Shown here: piece by piece, positions 53,849-62,754 of the stretch
Numbering within the stretch: the first letter of the stretch is position 1
Layout: each line of letters opens with the position of its first letter
Source of the DNA: Bacteroidales bacterium
GTDB lineage: Bacteria; Bacteroidota; Bacteroidia; Bacteroidales; WCHB1-69
NCBI GenBank assembly: GCA_016285615.1
Contig: JAEERB010000004.1
Location: 1 to 62,754, forward strand
Direction of reading: 5' to 3'
Length of the DNA: 62,754 nucleotides
Translations under genes and position numbers: made by a program
The notes under the pieces: model-generated
Seen by the model: only the letters and a program-made list of their open reading frames with translations
The model's database searches: none
What the model was told of the DNA's origin: nothing

Positions 53849-54769
53849 TTATGCGTTTTTTTTGCGGAAGGTATCGGACGTGACATCTTCCTTGAGTTCG
53901 TCAATAACTCGGAGCAAGTATTGTCCATACTGGTTTTTAAGCATCGGCTGGGCGATTTCACGCAGGCGCTCTTCCGAAATCCAACCGTTTCGATAGGCGA
54001 TGCCCTCAAGACAGGCAATTTTCAGACCCTGCCGTTTTTCAATGACCTCAACAAAAGTAGAGGCTTCTGAAAGGCTGTCGTGTGTGCCGGTGTCCAACCA
54101 CGCGAAGCCGCGCCCGAAAACGCGAACCTTCAATTCACCGTCTTTCAGGAACTCCTGGTTCACCGTGGTGATTTCCAATTCGCCGCGTGCGGAAGGCTTG
54201 ATGGACTTTGCCACGTTCACCACCTTGTTGGGATAAAAGTACAGCCCAACCACCGCATAGTTGCTCTTAGGGGCTTTGGGTTTTTCCTCGATGCTGATGC
54301 AGTTGCCCTCTTTGTCGAACTCGGCCACGCCGTAGCGTTCCGGGTCACTGACCCAGTAACCGAAAACGGTCGCCTTCCGGTTCTCCTCCGCATCCACCAC
54401 CGCTTTTTTCAACAGCGTTGTGAAACCGCTGCCATAGAAAATATTGTCGCCAAGGACGAGACAAGCACTATCGTCGCCGATGAATTTCTCGCCAATGATG
54501 AAAGCCTGCGCGAGGCCGTCCGGGGAGGGTTGCTCGGCGTATTCGAAATGCACCCCGTAATCAGACCCATCGCCCAACAAACGCTGGAATCCGGGAAGGT
54601 CGTAAGGAGTGGAAATAATCAGAATGTCCCTGATTCCCGCCAACATCAACGCCGAAATGGGATAATAGACCATCGGCTTGTCGTAAATGGGAAGTAACTG
54701 TTTGCTGACCCCTTTGGTGATGGGGTACAACCGGGTGCCGGAGCCTCCGGCGAGTACGATGCCTTTCAT
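53849..54769 (-). CDS. rmlA: Glucose-1-phosphate thymidylyltransferase
   Basis: The protein has 306 residues. [20 protein letters not shown], then [32 protein letters not shown] and [14 protein letters not shown] are typical RmlA motifs. It makes dTDP-glucose for RmlB. A 32-nt gap separates the two. Confidence 0.93.
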   Translation of the reverse strand: MKGIVLAGGSGTRLYPITKGVSKQLLPIYDKPMVYYPISALMLAGIRDILIISTPYDLPGFQRLLGDGSDYGVHFEYAEQPSPDGLAQAFIIGEKFIGDDSACLVLGDNIFYGSGFTTLLKKAVVDAEENRKATVFGYWVSDPERYGVAEFDKEGNCISIEEKPKAPKSNYAVVGLYFYPNKVVNVAKSIKPSARGELEITTVNQEFLKDGELKVRVFGRGFAWLDTGTHDSLSEASTFVEVIEKRQGLKIACLEGIAYRNGWISEERLREIAQPMLKNQYGQYLLRVIDELKEDVTSDTFRKKNA

Positions 54770-54780
54770 ACAATTACAAA

Positions 54781-54815
54781 TTATGAATGATGAATTATAA
54801 ATTATGAATGATGAA
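54781..54815. repeat. Period-7 repeat (TTATGAA, TGATGAA, TTATAAA, TTATGAA, TGATGAA)
   Basis: Five 7-mers in phase lie upstream of the rmlA ATG, seen also as an 18-bp direct repeat with a 21-bp spacing. Confidence 0.85.
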
Positions 54816-54864
54816 TACGAGTTGATGGGGTAAATCTAAATCTTTGCCTATGTCTAAATTAATG

Positions 54865-56115
54865 TCAATCCCGTTTGAAGATGTCACGTGTATATACTTT
54901 TCCAGACACATCGTCAAGACACGTGTCGTAACGGTTGGCAATAATGGCCTGGGATTTTGACTTGAACATTTCCAAGTCATTGACTACAAGTGAACCGAAG
55001 AAAGTACTTCCGTCAGGGAGAGTTGGCTCATAAATGATGACAGTCGCGCCCTTGGCCTTCACACGCTTCATGACCCCTTGTATGGAGGACTGGCGGAAGT
55101 TGTCGCTGTTGGACTTCATGGTGAGGCGGTAAACTCCGATCACACATTCCCGCTCATTAGCGGAATCAAAGTCGCCACGGTTAAAATAGTCATAGTAGCC
55201 AGCCATCTTCAGCACTTGGTCGGCAATGAAGTCTTTTCGTGTGCGGTTACTCTCCACAATGGCCGACATCATGTTCTGCGGCACATCGGCGTAGTTGGCC
55301 AGCAACTGCTTAGTATCTTTCGGAAGACAGTAGCCGCCATACCCAAAACTCGGGTTGTTGTAATGCGTACCGATGCGCGGATCCAGACAGACACCGTTGA
55401 TAATATCCTGTGTGTTAAGACCTTTCATCTCCGCATAGGTATCCAATTCGTTAAAATAGGACACTCTTAACGCAAGATAAGTGTTGGCGAAGAGCTTTAC
55501 CGCCTCCGCCTCAGTGCTACCCATATATAATATAGGTACATCCTCTTTGATGGCCCCCTCTTTGATGATGGCGGCGAACTGATGCGCCCGCTCCTCCAAT
55601 TGAAGATTATCCTGGTCATAGCCCACGATAATTCTGGAGGGATAGAGGTTGTCATAGAGAGCCTTGCTTTCGCGAAGGAATTCCGGAGCGAAAATAATGT
55701 TGGGCTTTTGTGCCCCAACCGTAAATTTCTCCCGCATGGCAGCCGTATAACCCACAGGGATGGTGCTTTTGATGACCATGGTGGCTTTCGGGTTAACCTT
55801 AAGCACCTTTTCGATGACATCTTCCACCGCACTAGTGTCAAAGAAGTTTTTTGTGCTGTCATAATTGGTCGGGGCGGCGATGACCACAAACTCGGCATCG
55901 CAATAACCGGCCTCCCAGTCCAACGTGGCATGAAGCTGCAACGGTTTATGGGCTAAATAATCTTCAATGTAATCATCCTGGATGGGTGATTTCTTGTTAT
56001 TGACCATCTCCACACGCTCGGGTACTATGTCCACTGCGGTGACGGTATGATGCTGTGCCAACAAGGTGGCTATACTCAAGCCGACATAGCCTGTTCCTGC
56101 AACGGTGATGTTCAT
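54865..56115 (-). CDS. ugd: UDP-glucose 6-dehydrogenase, copy 2
   Basis: The protein has 416 residues, with the same motifs as copy 1 ([71 protein letters not shown]). The two proteins share most residues over their length. It heads the biosynthetic part right after the phosphatase gene. Confidence 0.93.
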   Translation of the reverse strand: MNITVAGTGYVGLSIATLLAQHHTVTAVDIVPERVEMVNNKKSPIQDDYIEDYLAHKPLQLHATLDWEAGYCDAEFVVIAAPTNYDSTKNFFDTSAVEDVIEKVLKVNPKATMVIKSTIPVGYTAAMREKFTVGAQKPNIIFAPEFLRESKALYDNLYPSRIIVGYDQDNLQLEERAHQFAAIIKEGAIKEDVPILYMGSTEAEAVKLFANTYLALRVSYFNELDTYAEMKGLNTQDIINGVCLDPRIGTHYNNPSFGYGGYCLPKDTKQLLANYADVPQNMMSAIVESNRTRKDFIADQVLKMAGYYDYFNRGDFDSANERECVIGVYRLTMKSNSDNFRQSSIQGVMKRVKAKGATVIIYEPTLPDGSTFFGSLVVNDLEMFKSKSQAIIANRYDTCLDDVSGKVYTRDIFKRD

Positions 56116-56116
56116 T

Positions 56117-56168
56117 AATTATGAATTATTAATGATGATTAGCACATTGAAGGGTCGAGAGTCGAGGG
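56117..56168. repeat. Period-7 units upstream of ugd copy 2 (AATTATG, AATTATT, AATGATG; GGGTCGA, GAGTCGA)
   Basis: Two short in-phase groups of 7-mers fill most of the 72-nt gap between the phosphatase stop and the ugd start. Confidence 0.7.
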
Positions 56169-56187
56169 AAGAGACAGTAGGTGGAAT

Positions 56188-56880
56188 CTAAAGGCCTATT
56201 TCCTGGACTTTTTGCATCCATTTTTTGGGGATACGGAAGTCCCAAATTTGGATCTGGCGGTAGCGGTGAATGTCGCTTCCGATAAAGTTATAGGCTTTGT
56301 CTTTCAGCAGTTTCTGTGCCTTTTTCAAAGCATCCTCGCCGTATGCACCCGCTAATGAAGCCAGATTCAGCTGGAAATACACCCCCATCTCCTTCAATGG
56401 GGCGTAATCGTTCATTTTCATATACAGATAACGCTCCGGATGCGCCAAAATGGGATAATAGCCTTTGCCTTTAACGGTTTTGAGTATCCCATGCAAGTCC
56501 ATAGGAGGGGTGAAGTAAGAGGTTTCCACCAACAAGGCGTTGCCCTCATGACCGTGAGTAAGAAGGTCATCCTGCTCCAGACGGTCCAAAAAGAGGCCGT
56601 CCATCATGTACTCCGCAGCCAGGTTGAGTCGCACCGGACCCTGATAGGCGGCTTTCAATTCGGCGAAACGATCTTTCAAATCCTCAGTCTTATTCGGGAC
56701 ATCCTCCATAATATGAGGCGTACACCAAACTTCTCGTATCTGAAGTTTCTCGTACGCAGCCAGGATTTTCAAGGAGGTCTCCATATCCGCAACCCCGTCA
56801 TCCACTCCCGGTAAAATGTGGGAGTGGCAATCGGTGGCACCGACCCAAATTTCAGAAAGAGGTTTTTTCCCGAACAACAT
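56188..56880 (-). CDS. CpsB/YwqE-type tyrosine-protein phosphatase (PHP domain)
   Basis: The protein has 230 residues. The metal motifs are ATDCHSHILPGVDDG, VWCTPHIMEDVPN, LAAEYMMD, ILAHPERY and FIGSDIHR. It should dephosphorylate the tyrosine-rich tail of the Wzc kinase encoded 2 nt upstream and so control chain length. Confidence 0.9.
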   Translation of the reverse strand: MLFGKKPLSEIWVGATDCHSHILPGVDDGVADMETSLKILAAYEKLQIREVWCTPHIMEDVPNKTEDLKDRFAELKAAYQGPVRLNLAAEYMMDGLFLDRLEQDDLLTHGHEGNALLVETSYFTPPMDLHGILKTVKGKGYYPILAHPERYLYMKMNDYAPLKEMGVYFQLNLASLAGAYGEDALKKAQKLLKDKAYNFIGSDIHRYRQIQIWDFRIPKKWMQKVQEIGL

Positions 56881-56882
56881 GA

Positions 56883-59366
56883 CTATGCTTTCGCTGAATT
56901 TGATTTGCCGTCATCCTCGTCATGATAATAGCTGCCATAGCTGTAGCCGTAACGGTAGCCATAACGATAGCCGTAACGGTAACCATACTTGTAACCGTAA
57001 CGTCCTTCGTGAGAGTAAGTACCGTTCAGAACCATGCACATATTGTTGTACTTGTGCGATTCGTAGAGTTTGTCTAATTCGGGGAGCATGCTTCTTTCCA
57101 GATTTCCGGCACGCACAATGAAGATAGTGTAGTCGGCCAGGCCGCTGATAATCTGCGTGTCAGCCACAATGTCAATAGGCGGACAGTCGATGAACACATA
57201 ATCAAAGTCCTTACAGAGGTCTTTTATCATGTCAGCAAAGCGGTCTGTCGCGAGCAATTCCGTCGGGTTTGGCGGAATCGTTCCGACAGGAAGCACTTTC
57301 AGGTTGGGATGTTTCTCATTGATAGGGACAAGTGTGCTGCGAACATCTTCAATTTTACCGGCCAGATAATTACTCATACCTATCTTCGGTCCATTCACGA
57401 ACTGCGACATTGAGCAGTGGCGCATGTCACCATCAACGACGAGAACCCGTTTATTCTTGATAGCCAAAGACATGGCGAAATTCATCGTGATAAACGACTT
57501 GCCACTTCCTGGATTGTATGAGGTGAACATCAAGACATGGCAGTCACCTTCCTTGCACATGAACTCCACATTGGTACGCATGACACGGAACGCCTCGTTG
57601 ATAGTACTTCGGGAACCCGCTTTCACGACAATTTCCGCCAACTTCGCATTAGTTTCCGAATCATCTTTCTTCTTCCCAAAGAGGCCTCGCAGCATCAGGT
57701 TTTTCCGTTGATTGTTCTTGGCTGCTGCCTCTCCTGTGAGCGGGATTTCCGCGATGAACGGCATTTTCACATTTTTGAGGTCATCCCGTCCGCGCAGACT
57801 CGTGTTCATCTGCTCTTTCAGGAAAATAATGACAACAGGTATCGCCAGGCCAGCAATAAGCGCAAGCAAGATAATGATTGACTTTTTAGGTTTGATAGGA
57901 GCAGAACCACCGTTCGGATGTTCAATTACTCTGTTATTGTAAGCGGTGAACGCCTGTGACAGTTCGTTTTCCTCCCTCTTTTGCAACAGGTAGAGATACA
58001 AGGACTCTTTCACTTTCTGCTGACGTTCCACGGAGAGCAGATACTTGGCCTGTGTGGGGCCTGCTGCAATGTGGGCGTTCACATTCTTTTCAGTGGACAC
58101 CGCACTTTGTATCAGCTTGTTCAATGTTGTAATCTGATTGTCAAGAGAAGTGATTACTGCACTGCGCATGGCGGAGAGTTTCTCGTCCAACTCCAACACC
58201 AACGGGTTTTTCGTGCTGCTGTTCGCCACAAGGCTGTTGCGCCGCATCATTACCTCATTGTAATTAGCAATCTGGTTTTCAATACCGATGTTGTCCACTC
58301 CTGAATTGACGGGCAACAGTTGGTCATGACTAGCTTCAGAGGCGAGATAGTTGCGGATATATCGAGTGATGCTCAGACGATTGTTCAAATCCACAATATT
58401 TTTGGCCACCTCGCGGTTCTGTCCCAGATACATCGAAGAAACCGCCCCTACATCGGGAAGGAGATTTGCACTCTTATAGGAGGAGATGTCATCATCCACA
58501 TTGCCGAGATCGCCCTCAATCACCTGCAGACGGTCGTTTATGAACTGTGACGTACTGATGGTAACTTGATTTTTGTCTTTCAGCCAATTACCGTTGTAAA
58601 CCGCAACAAGCATATTAATGATGTCATCCGCCCGTTTTTTGATGACATCATTCACACTGATGGAGAGTACATCAGCCCCTTTGTTCACCTGCGCCACCAT
58701 AATCTTTGAAGAGAGGGTGCGGCAGGCTGCATTCATAGTGGAACGAGTGACGTTGATTTTCGGCCACGATTTGCTCTCGTAATAGTCTGTTTTGTAAACA
58801 ACGATTCGTCCAATGGGCGTTGACACCGTATCGCCAAGTTTCACGGTCATCTTTTTAGAGAATACACTCTCCCCTTTGAACACGAAATCGGACAACTCGA
58901 CCTGATTCTTATCCAATTTCAGCACCAATGCGGCACTTTGGTCATCGGTCAGATCCAAGAAATCCACTTTCACAGGAAGCGTCTCATCATAGAGGGTCGT
59001 CGGGCGGAAAAGGCCATCGTTCGTATAATTCACATCGAGGTTCAGACGTCTGACGGTTTCCATCTTGTTGTCCATCGACTGTATGGTGATAAGCTCGTTC
59101 TGGACATTCACATTGGATGCCATTAATCCGACATCAGAGAAGTCGGATACGTCAATAGCAGAGCTACCTTTCTTGTCCGCCTTGACCAGAATTTTGGCCG
59201 TTCGTTGATAGACCGGAGCAGTCTTCAAGATATAGAAGGTGGCACCTGCCAGCATGACGATGACTGAAATCAGAAACCAGTACCAGCGGTTGAGGCACAT
59301 ATAGATCCAATCTTTCAGTACCACTCCTTGGTTTTTTTCTTCAACTATTTGACTTTGATTTTCCAT
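56883..59366 (-). CDS. wzc: Wzc-like polysaccharide co-polymerase with BY-kinase domain
   Basis: The protein has 827 residues. An N-terminal TM (WYWFLISVIVMLAGATFYIL), a long periplasmic coiled region and a second TM (SIIILLALIAGLAIPVVIIF) precede the kinase: SYNPGSGKSFITMNF (Walker A), RVLVVDGDMR (A'), DYVFIDCPP (B). The C-terminus has a tyrosine run of RYGY repeats for autophosphorylation. It governs polymerisation and export with Wza. Confidence 0.95.
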   Translation of the reverse strand: MENQSQIVEEKNQGVVLKDWIYMCLNRWYWFLISVIVMLAGATFYILKTAPVYQRTAKILVKADKKGSSAIDVSDFSDVGLMASNVNVQNELITIQSMDNKMETVRRLNLDVNYTNDGLFRPTTLYDETLPVKVDFLDLTDDQSAALVLKLDKNQVELSDFVFKGESVFSKKMTVKLGDTVSTPIGRIVVYKTDYYESKSWPKINVTRSTMNAACRTLSSKIMVAQVNKGADVLSISVNDVIKKRADDIINMLVAVYNGNWLKDKNQVTISTSQFINDRLQVIEGDLGNVDDDISSYKSANLLPDVGAVSSMYLGQNREVAKNIVDLNNRLSITRYIRNYLASEASHDQLLPVNSGVDNIGIENQIANYNEVMMRRNSLVANSSTKNPLVLELDEKLSAMRSAVITSLDNQITTLNKLIQSAVSTEKNVNAHIAAGPTQAKYLLSVERQQKVKESLYLYLLQKREENELSQAFTAYNNRVIEHPNGGSAPIKPKKSIIILLALIAGLAIPVVIIFLKEQMNTSLRGRDDLKNVKMPFIAEIPLTGEAAAKNNQRKNLMLRGLFGKKKDDSETNAKLAEIVVKAGSRSTINEAFRVMRTNVEFMCKEGDCHVLMFTSYNPGSGKSFITMNFAMSLAIKNKRVLVVDGDMRHCSMSQFVNGPKIGMSNYLAGKIEDVRSTLVPINEKHPNLKVLPVGTIPPNPTELLATDRFADMIKDLCKDFDYVFIDCPPIDIVADTQIISGLADYTIFIVRAGNLERSMLPELDKLYESHKYNNMCMVLNGTYSHEGRYGYKYGYRYGYRYGYRYGYSYGSYYHDEDDGKSNSAKA

Positions 59367-59417
59367 ACTCTTATAAAGGGTTAAATGTTAACAATGAAAA
59401 TGGATTATAGCTGACAA

Positions 59418-60242
59418 CTATTTTGTTCTTTGTTGGATAAGCAAGATGGTGGAGATAAGCGTGGTGATGGCGGATGCCGTAGAAATCCAGAAGGAAGGCG
59501 AAGCAAATACATTACCGTTGGCCGTGGATTCCCTGGCACGCTTTTTGGTGGGTTCAACATATATCATATCATTTTGGCAAAGATAGTAAACAGGAGAATT
59601 GGTCACCGAGTCTATAGAGGTCATATCCACTCTGTAAGTCATGACATTCCCCAGCGAGTCAGCTCTGAGCACCATCACATTCTGTCTCTTACCGTTGATG
59701 GTCATGTCACCTGCCTTACTCAAGGCCTCCAACAGAGTCACCTTATCGGAGTTAATATTATACTGCCCGGGGGCTTTCACCTCGCCAAGCACCGAATACT
59801 GGAGGTTGGCGTACTCCACCGTCACCACGGGGTCGTTGACCAAATTCCGGGAAATCAACTCGCTTTTGACAAAAGCTTGCACCTCGTTACGGGTCTTCCC
59901 GGCTATGTGAAGGGTACCCAGTACCGGGAAATCAATATTTCCATCCTGATCTATGATGTAACATGACACGCCGCGATTTCCAGACATGTTAGAGGAGACA
60001 GTGGCGCCCACATAGTTTGATATATATGGCAAATTGAATAGCGTGGTGAGTTCAGGATCTTTGCAGTTCACCACAATGGAAATCTTGTCCTCTGTCCTCA
60101 GACGAATCTCTGGAGAAGGGAGGGCTATTTTAGCCGAATCCGCGTTTTGGGCATCCTGGAAATAGCTGATTTTCTTTTGGGTCGCACAGGATGCAAACAA
60201 CAAACAGGCTATGGCCAACAGGTATAACTTGTAATTTTTCAT
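59418..60242 (-). CDS. wza: Wza-like outer-membrane polysaccharide export lipoprotein
   Basis: The protein has 274 residues. The lipobox LFAS-C19 follows a signal helix. A Poly_export domain (RLRTEDKISIVVNCKDPELT) and an SLBB-like part (YSVLGEVKAPGQYNINSDKV) follow. A C-terminal hydrophobic stretch (WISTASAITTLISTILLI) is present. It forms the outer-membrane channel for the capsule. Confidence 0.93.
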   Translation of the reverse strand: MKNYKLYLLAIACLLFASCATQKKISYFQDAQNADSAKIALPSPEIRLRTEDKISIVVNCKDPELTTLFNLPYISNYVGATVSSNMSGNRGVSCYIIDQDGNIDFPVLGTLHIAGKTRNEVQAFVKSELISRNLVNDPVVTVEYANLQYSVLGEVKAPGQYNINSDKVTLLEALSKAGDMTINGKRQNVMVLRADSLGNVMTYRVDMTSIDSVTNSPVYYLCQNDMIYVEPTKKRARESTANGNVFASPSFWISTASAITTLISTILLIQQRTK

Positions 60243-60254
60243 ATAACAATAATT

Positions 60255-60797
60255 TTAATTTATCCTTTCCAAAAAAACAGACGGGATGTAGGATGTAGCC
60301 ACCAGAGCAAGGCCCTCGACCGCCACCAGCAGTCGCCGATTGCCTTTTATACGCTTGATGTATCCTACGCAATCTTTGTAAGGGCCGTCCAGCACTTTCA
60401 CACGCTGTCCCTCCTTGTAGTTGACGCTCTCCACGTCAAGATATTGGAGACGTTCATCCTCAACAGAGGTCACCAGCCTGAAAACCCGCATCTCCTCCTC
60501 GTCAATGGGGGAGGCAATCCGGGTTCCATCCGTCTTATGGGTGTATAACATCACGCGTCCGTAAAGCTGCTGCTGAATCTCCCAGACTTCGGTTTCGGAA
60601 CACCGGACAAAGATGAGTGACGAGATGGCCGGTCGCTGCACCATGCGATGATGGTCGCCCGAAATCTTATAAGATTTCACCACAGGAAAATAAGTTTCCA
60701 CCTTGCCTTTCCGAATTTCCCGGTCTATCTCGAACACCTTGTTAAAGAACACCTTAAAGGCATACCAATGCTGCGAAAGTTCCCCTTGCCGAGTCAC
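60255..60797 (-). CDS. UpxY-like NusG-family transcription antiterminator
   Basis: The protein has 180 residues. The NGN domain starts HWYAFKVFFNKVFEIDREI, with TYFPVVKSYK. A KOW motif follows: EGQRVKVLDGPYKDCVGYIK. The start codon is GTG at 60797, and no Met lies early in the frame. Like UpxY in Bacteroides it should bind RNA polymerase paused in the leader and carry it through the long operon. Confidence 0.88.
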   Translation of the reverse strand: MTRQGELSQHWYAFKVFFNKVFEIDREIRKGKVETYFPVVKSYKISGDHHRMVQRPAISSLIFVRCSETEVWEIQQQLYGRVMLYTHKTDGTRIASPIDEEEMRVFRLVTSVEDERLQYLDVESVNYKEGQRVKVLDGPYKDCVGYIKRIKGNRRLLVAVEGLALVATSYIPSVFLERIN

Positions 60798-60987
60798 GTG
60801 TTATAATTAGTCTGTTTTATTTTTGTATGAATTGTTAACGGTTTAATGGGCACAAAATCCACTATTCCTCCCCACAAAAGAGGAGTCGCATGGGGCACGT
60901 TGGCTTACAACATATTGAAATCTAAGACCTTATGAATCCAAAAGGACGTATATAGACTTCCCCACTTTTTACAATTAAACCTAACGG
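60798..60987 (-). promoter_or_regulatory. Capsule operon leader with hairpin, probable UpxY target
   Basis: The leader holds CCCCA (60870-60874) and TGGGG (60891-60895), a 5-bp stem with a 16-nt loop. CTCC/GGAG alternatives nearby allow a second fold. UpxY-type proteins act on such leaders in Bacteroides. The 60996-61145 rest is AT-rich with no gene. Confidence 0.5.
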
Positions 60988-60995
60988 CAAAGATA
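60988..60995 (-). promoter_or_regulatory. Candidate -7 promoter box of the polysaccharide operon
   Basis: On the minus strand the bases read TATCTTTG, a full match to TAnnTTTG, with a start near 60981. The same 8-mer occurs at 9048-9055. The region further upstream is AT-rich; no clear TTTG at -33. Confidence 0.55.
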
Positions 60996-61145
60996 AACAT
61001 TTTTCTTATATATATTACTAATTTAATATATTTTTTTGCACCCTGCTTTTTTTCAACAACAGGTTAACAACCCCAAAAGCATCACTAAACCTCTATCAAT
61101 AAAGAGATTCGGGGAAAAATTAAAAATTTGGTAAAAAAAGTCGTC

Positions 61146-62111
61146 TTATTGGCGGTAGCGTGCCGCGTTTTCGGCATCGCCCATCTGCGTGTATGCATCG
61201 TGAAGACCTTCGCGGATAAGCCGGATCTGGTCAGGGTCAAAAGCGAACGACAAAGCCTGTTTGTAGTACTCCACAGACTTGTCCGGATGGCCGTCGTGCA
61301 GGAAGGCGTCTGCCAGTGCTGACAGCAACGCAGCAGACTGCGGGAACAGTGTGGTAAGGTCTTCCTCCAACGCGGTCAGCTTTCCCCATTGGCCGGACTT
61401 GGCGACTGCTTCAGCGAACGCACTCCATAGGTCGTAGTCCGTGTCATCCTCCCGCAAGGCTTTTTCGAGACAAGACACCGCTTGTCCATACTGCTGTGTT
61501 TTGAGAGCAGTCAGACCCTGCGACTTATAGCTGTCATCATCACTTGAATTATCGGGAATGATTTCTGAATGTTCTTCCTCTTTGACCTGCCTCGTCAACA
61601 TATCTAAACGAGACTGGATTTCGGCTGCCTTGTCGGACGCGCCTGTTTTCGTGTAACAGGTGGCCAAAAAAGACAGAAATTCAGTGTTGTCAGGAAATTC
61701 ACGACAGATTTTCTCCCACATCGGAGCCGCCGACTTGTAGTTTTCCCCCGTCACGTAGGATCGTGCAAGCTCTATCTGGTACCAAATGTTGTTTTTGTCA
61801 AGTTTAACAGCCTGCTTCAATGCCGTCTCCGCTTCCGTGAACTGTTGTCTTCCCATATACACACGGGAGAGCATGAAATAGGAGGGGGCGTGCTTGGGGA
61901 CATCAATGAGAATACCGGAGAACGTCTGCATGGCATCCTCATACTGGGCCGTGTAATAGTAGCGCAACCCCTGGTTAAACCGTTTTGTAATAGCACGCGC
62001 CGATACAGACTCCCTAGTGTTGGAAGCCGTATTCCTGTGCTTCTTCGCCGGTTGCGCAACGCCGGTGATCCATAAAGCAGTTACCATCAACAGAAGCATC
62101 AACTTTCTCAT
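61146..62111 (-). CDS. Secreted TPR-repeat protein
   Basis: The protein has about 321 residues from ATG 62111; a TTG start at 62120 is less likely. A signal peptide (KLMLLLMVTALWITGVAQ) is followed by several TPR units (GLRYYYTAQYEDAMQTFSGI, PSYFMLSRVYMGRQQFTEAE, DTDYDLWSAFAEAVAKSGQW). It would act as a periplasmic or outer-membrane scaffold. It lies 11 nt after dut and is not part of the capsule operon. Confidence 0.85.
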   Translation of the reverse strand: MRKLMLLLMVTALWITGVAQPAKKHRNTASNTRESVSARAITKRFNQGLRYYYTAQYEDAMQTFSGILIDVPKHAPSYFMLSRVYMGRQQFTEAETALKQAVKLDKNNIWYQIELARSYVTGENYKSAAPMWEKICREFPDNTEFLSFLATCYTKTGASDKAAEIQSRLDMLTRQVKEEEHSEIIPDNSSDDDSYKSQGLTALKTQQYGQAVSCLEKALREDDTDYDLWSAFAEAVAKSGQWGKLTALEEDLTTLFPQSAALLSALADAFLHDGHPDKSVEYYKQALSFAFDPDQIRLIREGLHDAYTQMGDAENAARYRQ

Positions 62112-62122
62112 AATCGGCAAAA

Positions 62123-62566
62123 TTACTTTTTTCCGCTGTGACCGAAACCGCCGGTTCCGCGTTCGGTGTCCGACAATTCCTCCAATGCATTGACTTCCAC
62201 CAATTCCACCTGCTGGAAACGGGCAATCACCATTTGCGCAATGCGTTCACCTGGCTGTATCTCGAAAGACTCTTGCGAAAGGTTGATCAGGATGACACGA
62301 ATTTCCCCACGGTAGTCGGCATCAATGGTGCCGGGACTGTTGAGTACGGTAACGCCATGTTTGAGAGCCAAACCGCTGCGGGGACGGATCTGCGCCTCGC
62401 AATCCGCGGGCAGCTCGATGAAAAGCCCCGTCGGAATCAATTTCCGCTCGAAAGGCTGCAACACAACGGATTCTGTCAAATCAGCACGCAAATCCATACC
62501 TGCCGAATACTCTGACGCATAGGCCGGTAATTCATTATGGGACTGGTTGTATATTTTTACGATCAT
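62123..62566 (-). CDS. dut: dUTP diphosphatase
   Basis: The protein has 147 residues with all five dUTPase motifs: [50 protein letters not shown] and [12 protein letters not shown]. It hydrolyses dUTP to dUMP. Core gene, so it marks the chromosomal flank of the locus. Confidence 0.95.
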   Translation of the reverse strand: MIVKIYNQSHNELPAYASEYSAGMDLRADLTESVVLQPFERKLIPTGLFIELPADCEAQIRPRSGLALKHGVTVLNSPGTIDADYRGEIRVILINLSQESFEIQPGERIAQMVIARFQQVELVEVNALEELSDTERGTGGFGHSGKK

Positions 62567-62592
62567 TTTATAAGTTTAAGTCAAAATCCAAA

Positions 62593-62739
62593 TCATTGCA
62601 CAATTTTCCCTTCTTTCATAGCACGGTCATAAAGTTCCTGCACATATTGGTTGATAACCTGGGTGCGTCGCCGGTTCGTAAGTAACATGCCGGCTGCCGC
62701 GCGTTCCTCCCTTGTCTCATTCACAGAGCGCTGCGACCG
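62593..62739 (-). CDS. C-terminal end of an unidentified gene at the window edge
   Basis: The minus frame reads REERAAAGMLLTNRRRTQV and QELYDRAMKEGKIVQ, then TGA 62595-62593. Upstream the frame meets a TAA at 62742-62740, only 13 bases from the edge, which may be an edge error or a real break. Family not recognised. Confidence 0.45.
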   Translation of the reverse strand, partial: RSQRSVNETREERAAAGMLLTNRRRTQVINQYVQELYDRAMKEGKIVQ

Positions 62740-62754
62740 TTAGTCGAGAATCAC

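Overview
The window comes from a member of the Bacteroidales, probably an uncultured host-associated lineage. The evidence is a type IX secretion (T9SS) C-terminal sorting domain on a 1597-residue surface protein, TAnnTTTG-type -7 promoter boxes, a UpxY/NusG-like antiterminator at the head of a capsule locus, and a fabD fragment. Every gene I can support reads on the minus strand, so the locus is described below from right to left, in the direction of transcription.

Right edge (62754-61146): the end of an unidentified gene, dut (dUTPase) and a TPR protein. A promoter near 60990 and a ~190-nt leader with a hairpin then start one very long polysaccharide operon that runs about 51 kb to a terminator hairpin at 9204-9233. 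Its first part holds upxY-like, wza, wzc (BY-kinase), a CpsB/YwqE phosphatase, ugd copy 2, rmlA, rmlB, the three-gene UDP-N-acetyl-L-fucosamine pathway (fnlA, fnlB, fnlC), a GT4 glycosyltransferase, an O-acetyltransferase, an alanine/saccharopine dehydrogenase-like enzyme and ugd copy 1.

The middle (44500-27100) is an accessory region in which defence- and toxin-like modules are stacked between sugar genes. It holds a DUF3990/DUF3791 pair, a DUF6941/unknown/Cys-peptidase-like trio, a 2TM/small protein/PIN operon, an AAA-ATPase plus PD-(D/E)xK-like pair, a PIN plus ImmA/IrrE pair, and an AIPR abortive-infection protein with a coiled-coil partner. Three copies of the 3' end of a UDP-glucuronate 4-epimerase gene lie between these modules (35291-35678, 37632-38019, 42845-43019). 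A second gene end, the 5' end of an aminotransferase gene, is duplicated around the AIPR module. This suggests that sugar genes served as homologous anchors for repeated cargo uptake.

The left part (27100-9600) returns to polysaccharide synthesis: amino-sugar enzymes of the PglF/PglE/PglD type, a CBS-nucleotidyltransferase, glycosyltransferases, a Wzx flippase, an EpsG-type Wzy broken by one in-frame TGA, and a PglC-like phosphoglycosyl transferase. Two enzyme sets unusual for such a locus sit here. One is a MaoC hydratase, a CitE-like lyase and a remnant of an old-yellow-enzyme gene, next to a PglD-like N-acyltransferase. The other is a cobalamin-binding mutase-like protein overlapping an opine dehydrogenase, with an ATP-grasp ligase and a GNAT enzyme. 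I infer that they make and attach unusual acyl or amino-acid groups to the glycan.

The far left (9600-1) has a fabD 3' fragment, a terminator and two large modular secreted proteins that share long near-identical modules. Period-7 repeats with units such as GGGTTAA, AACCATT, TTATGAA and TTGGCTT fill many gene boundaries, and one lies at a frameshift inside the epimerase gene.
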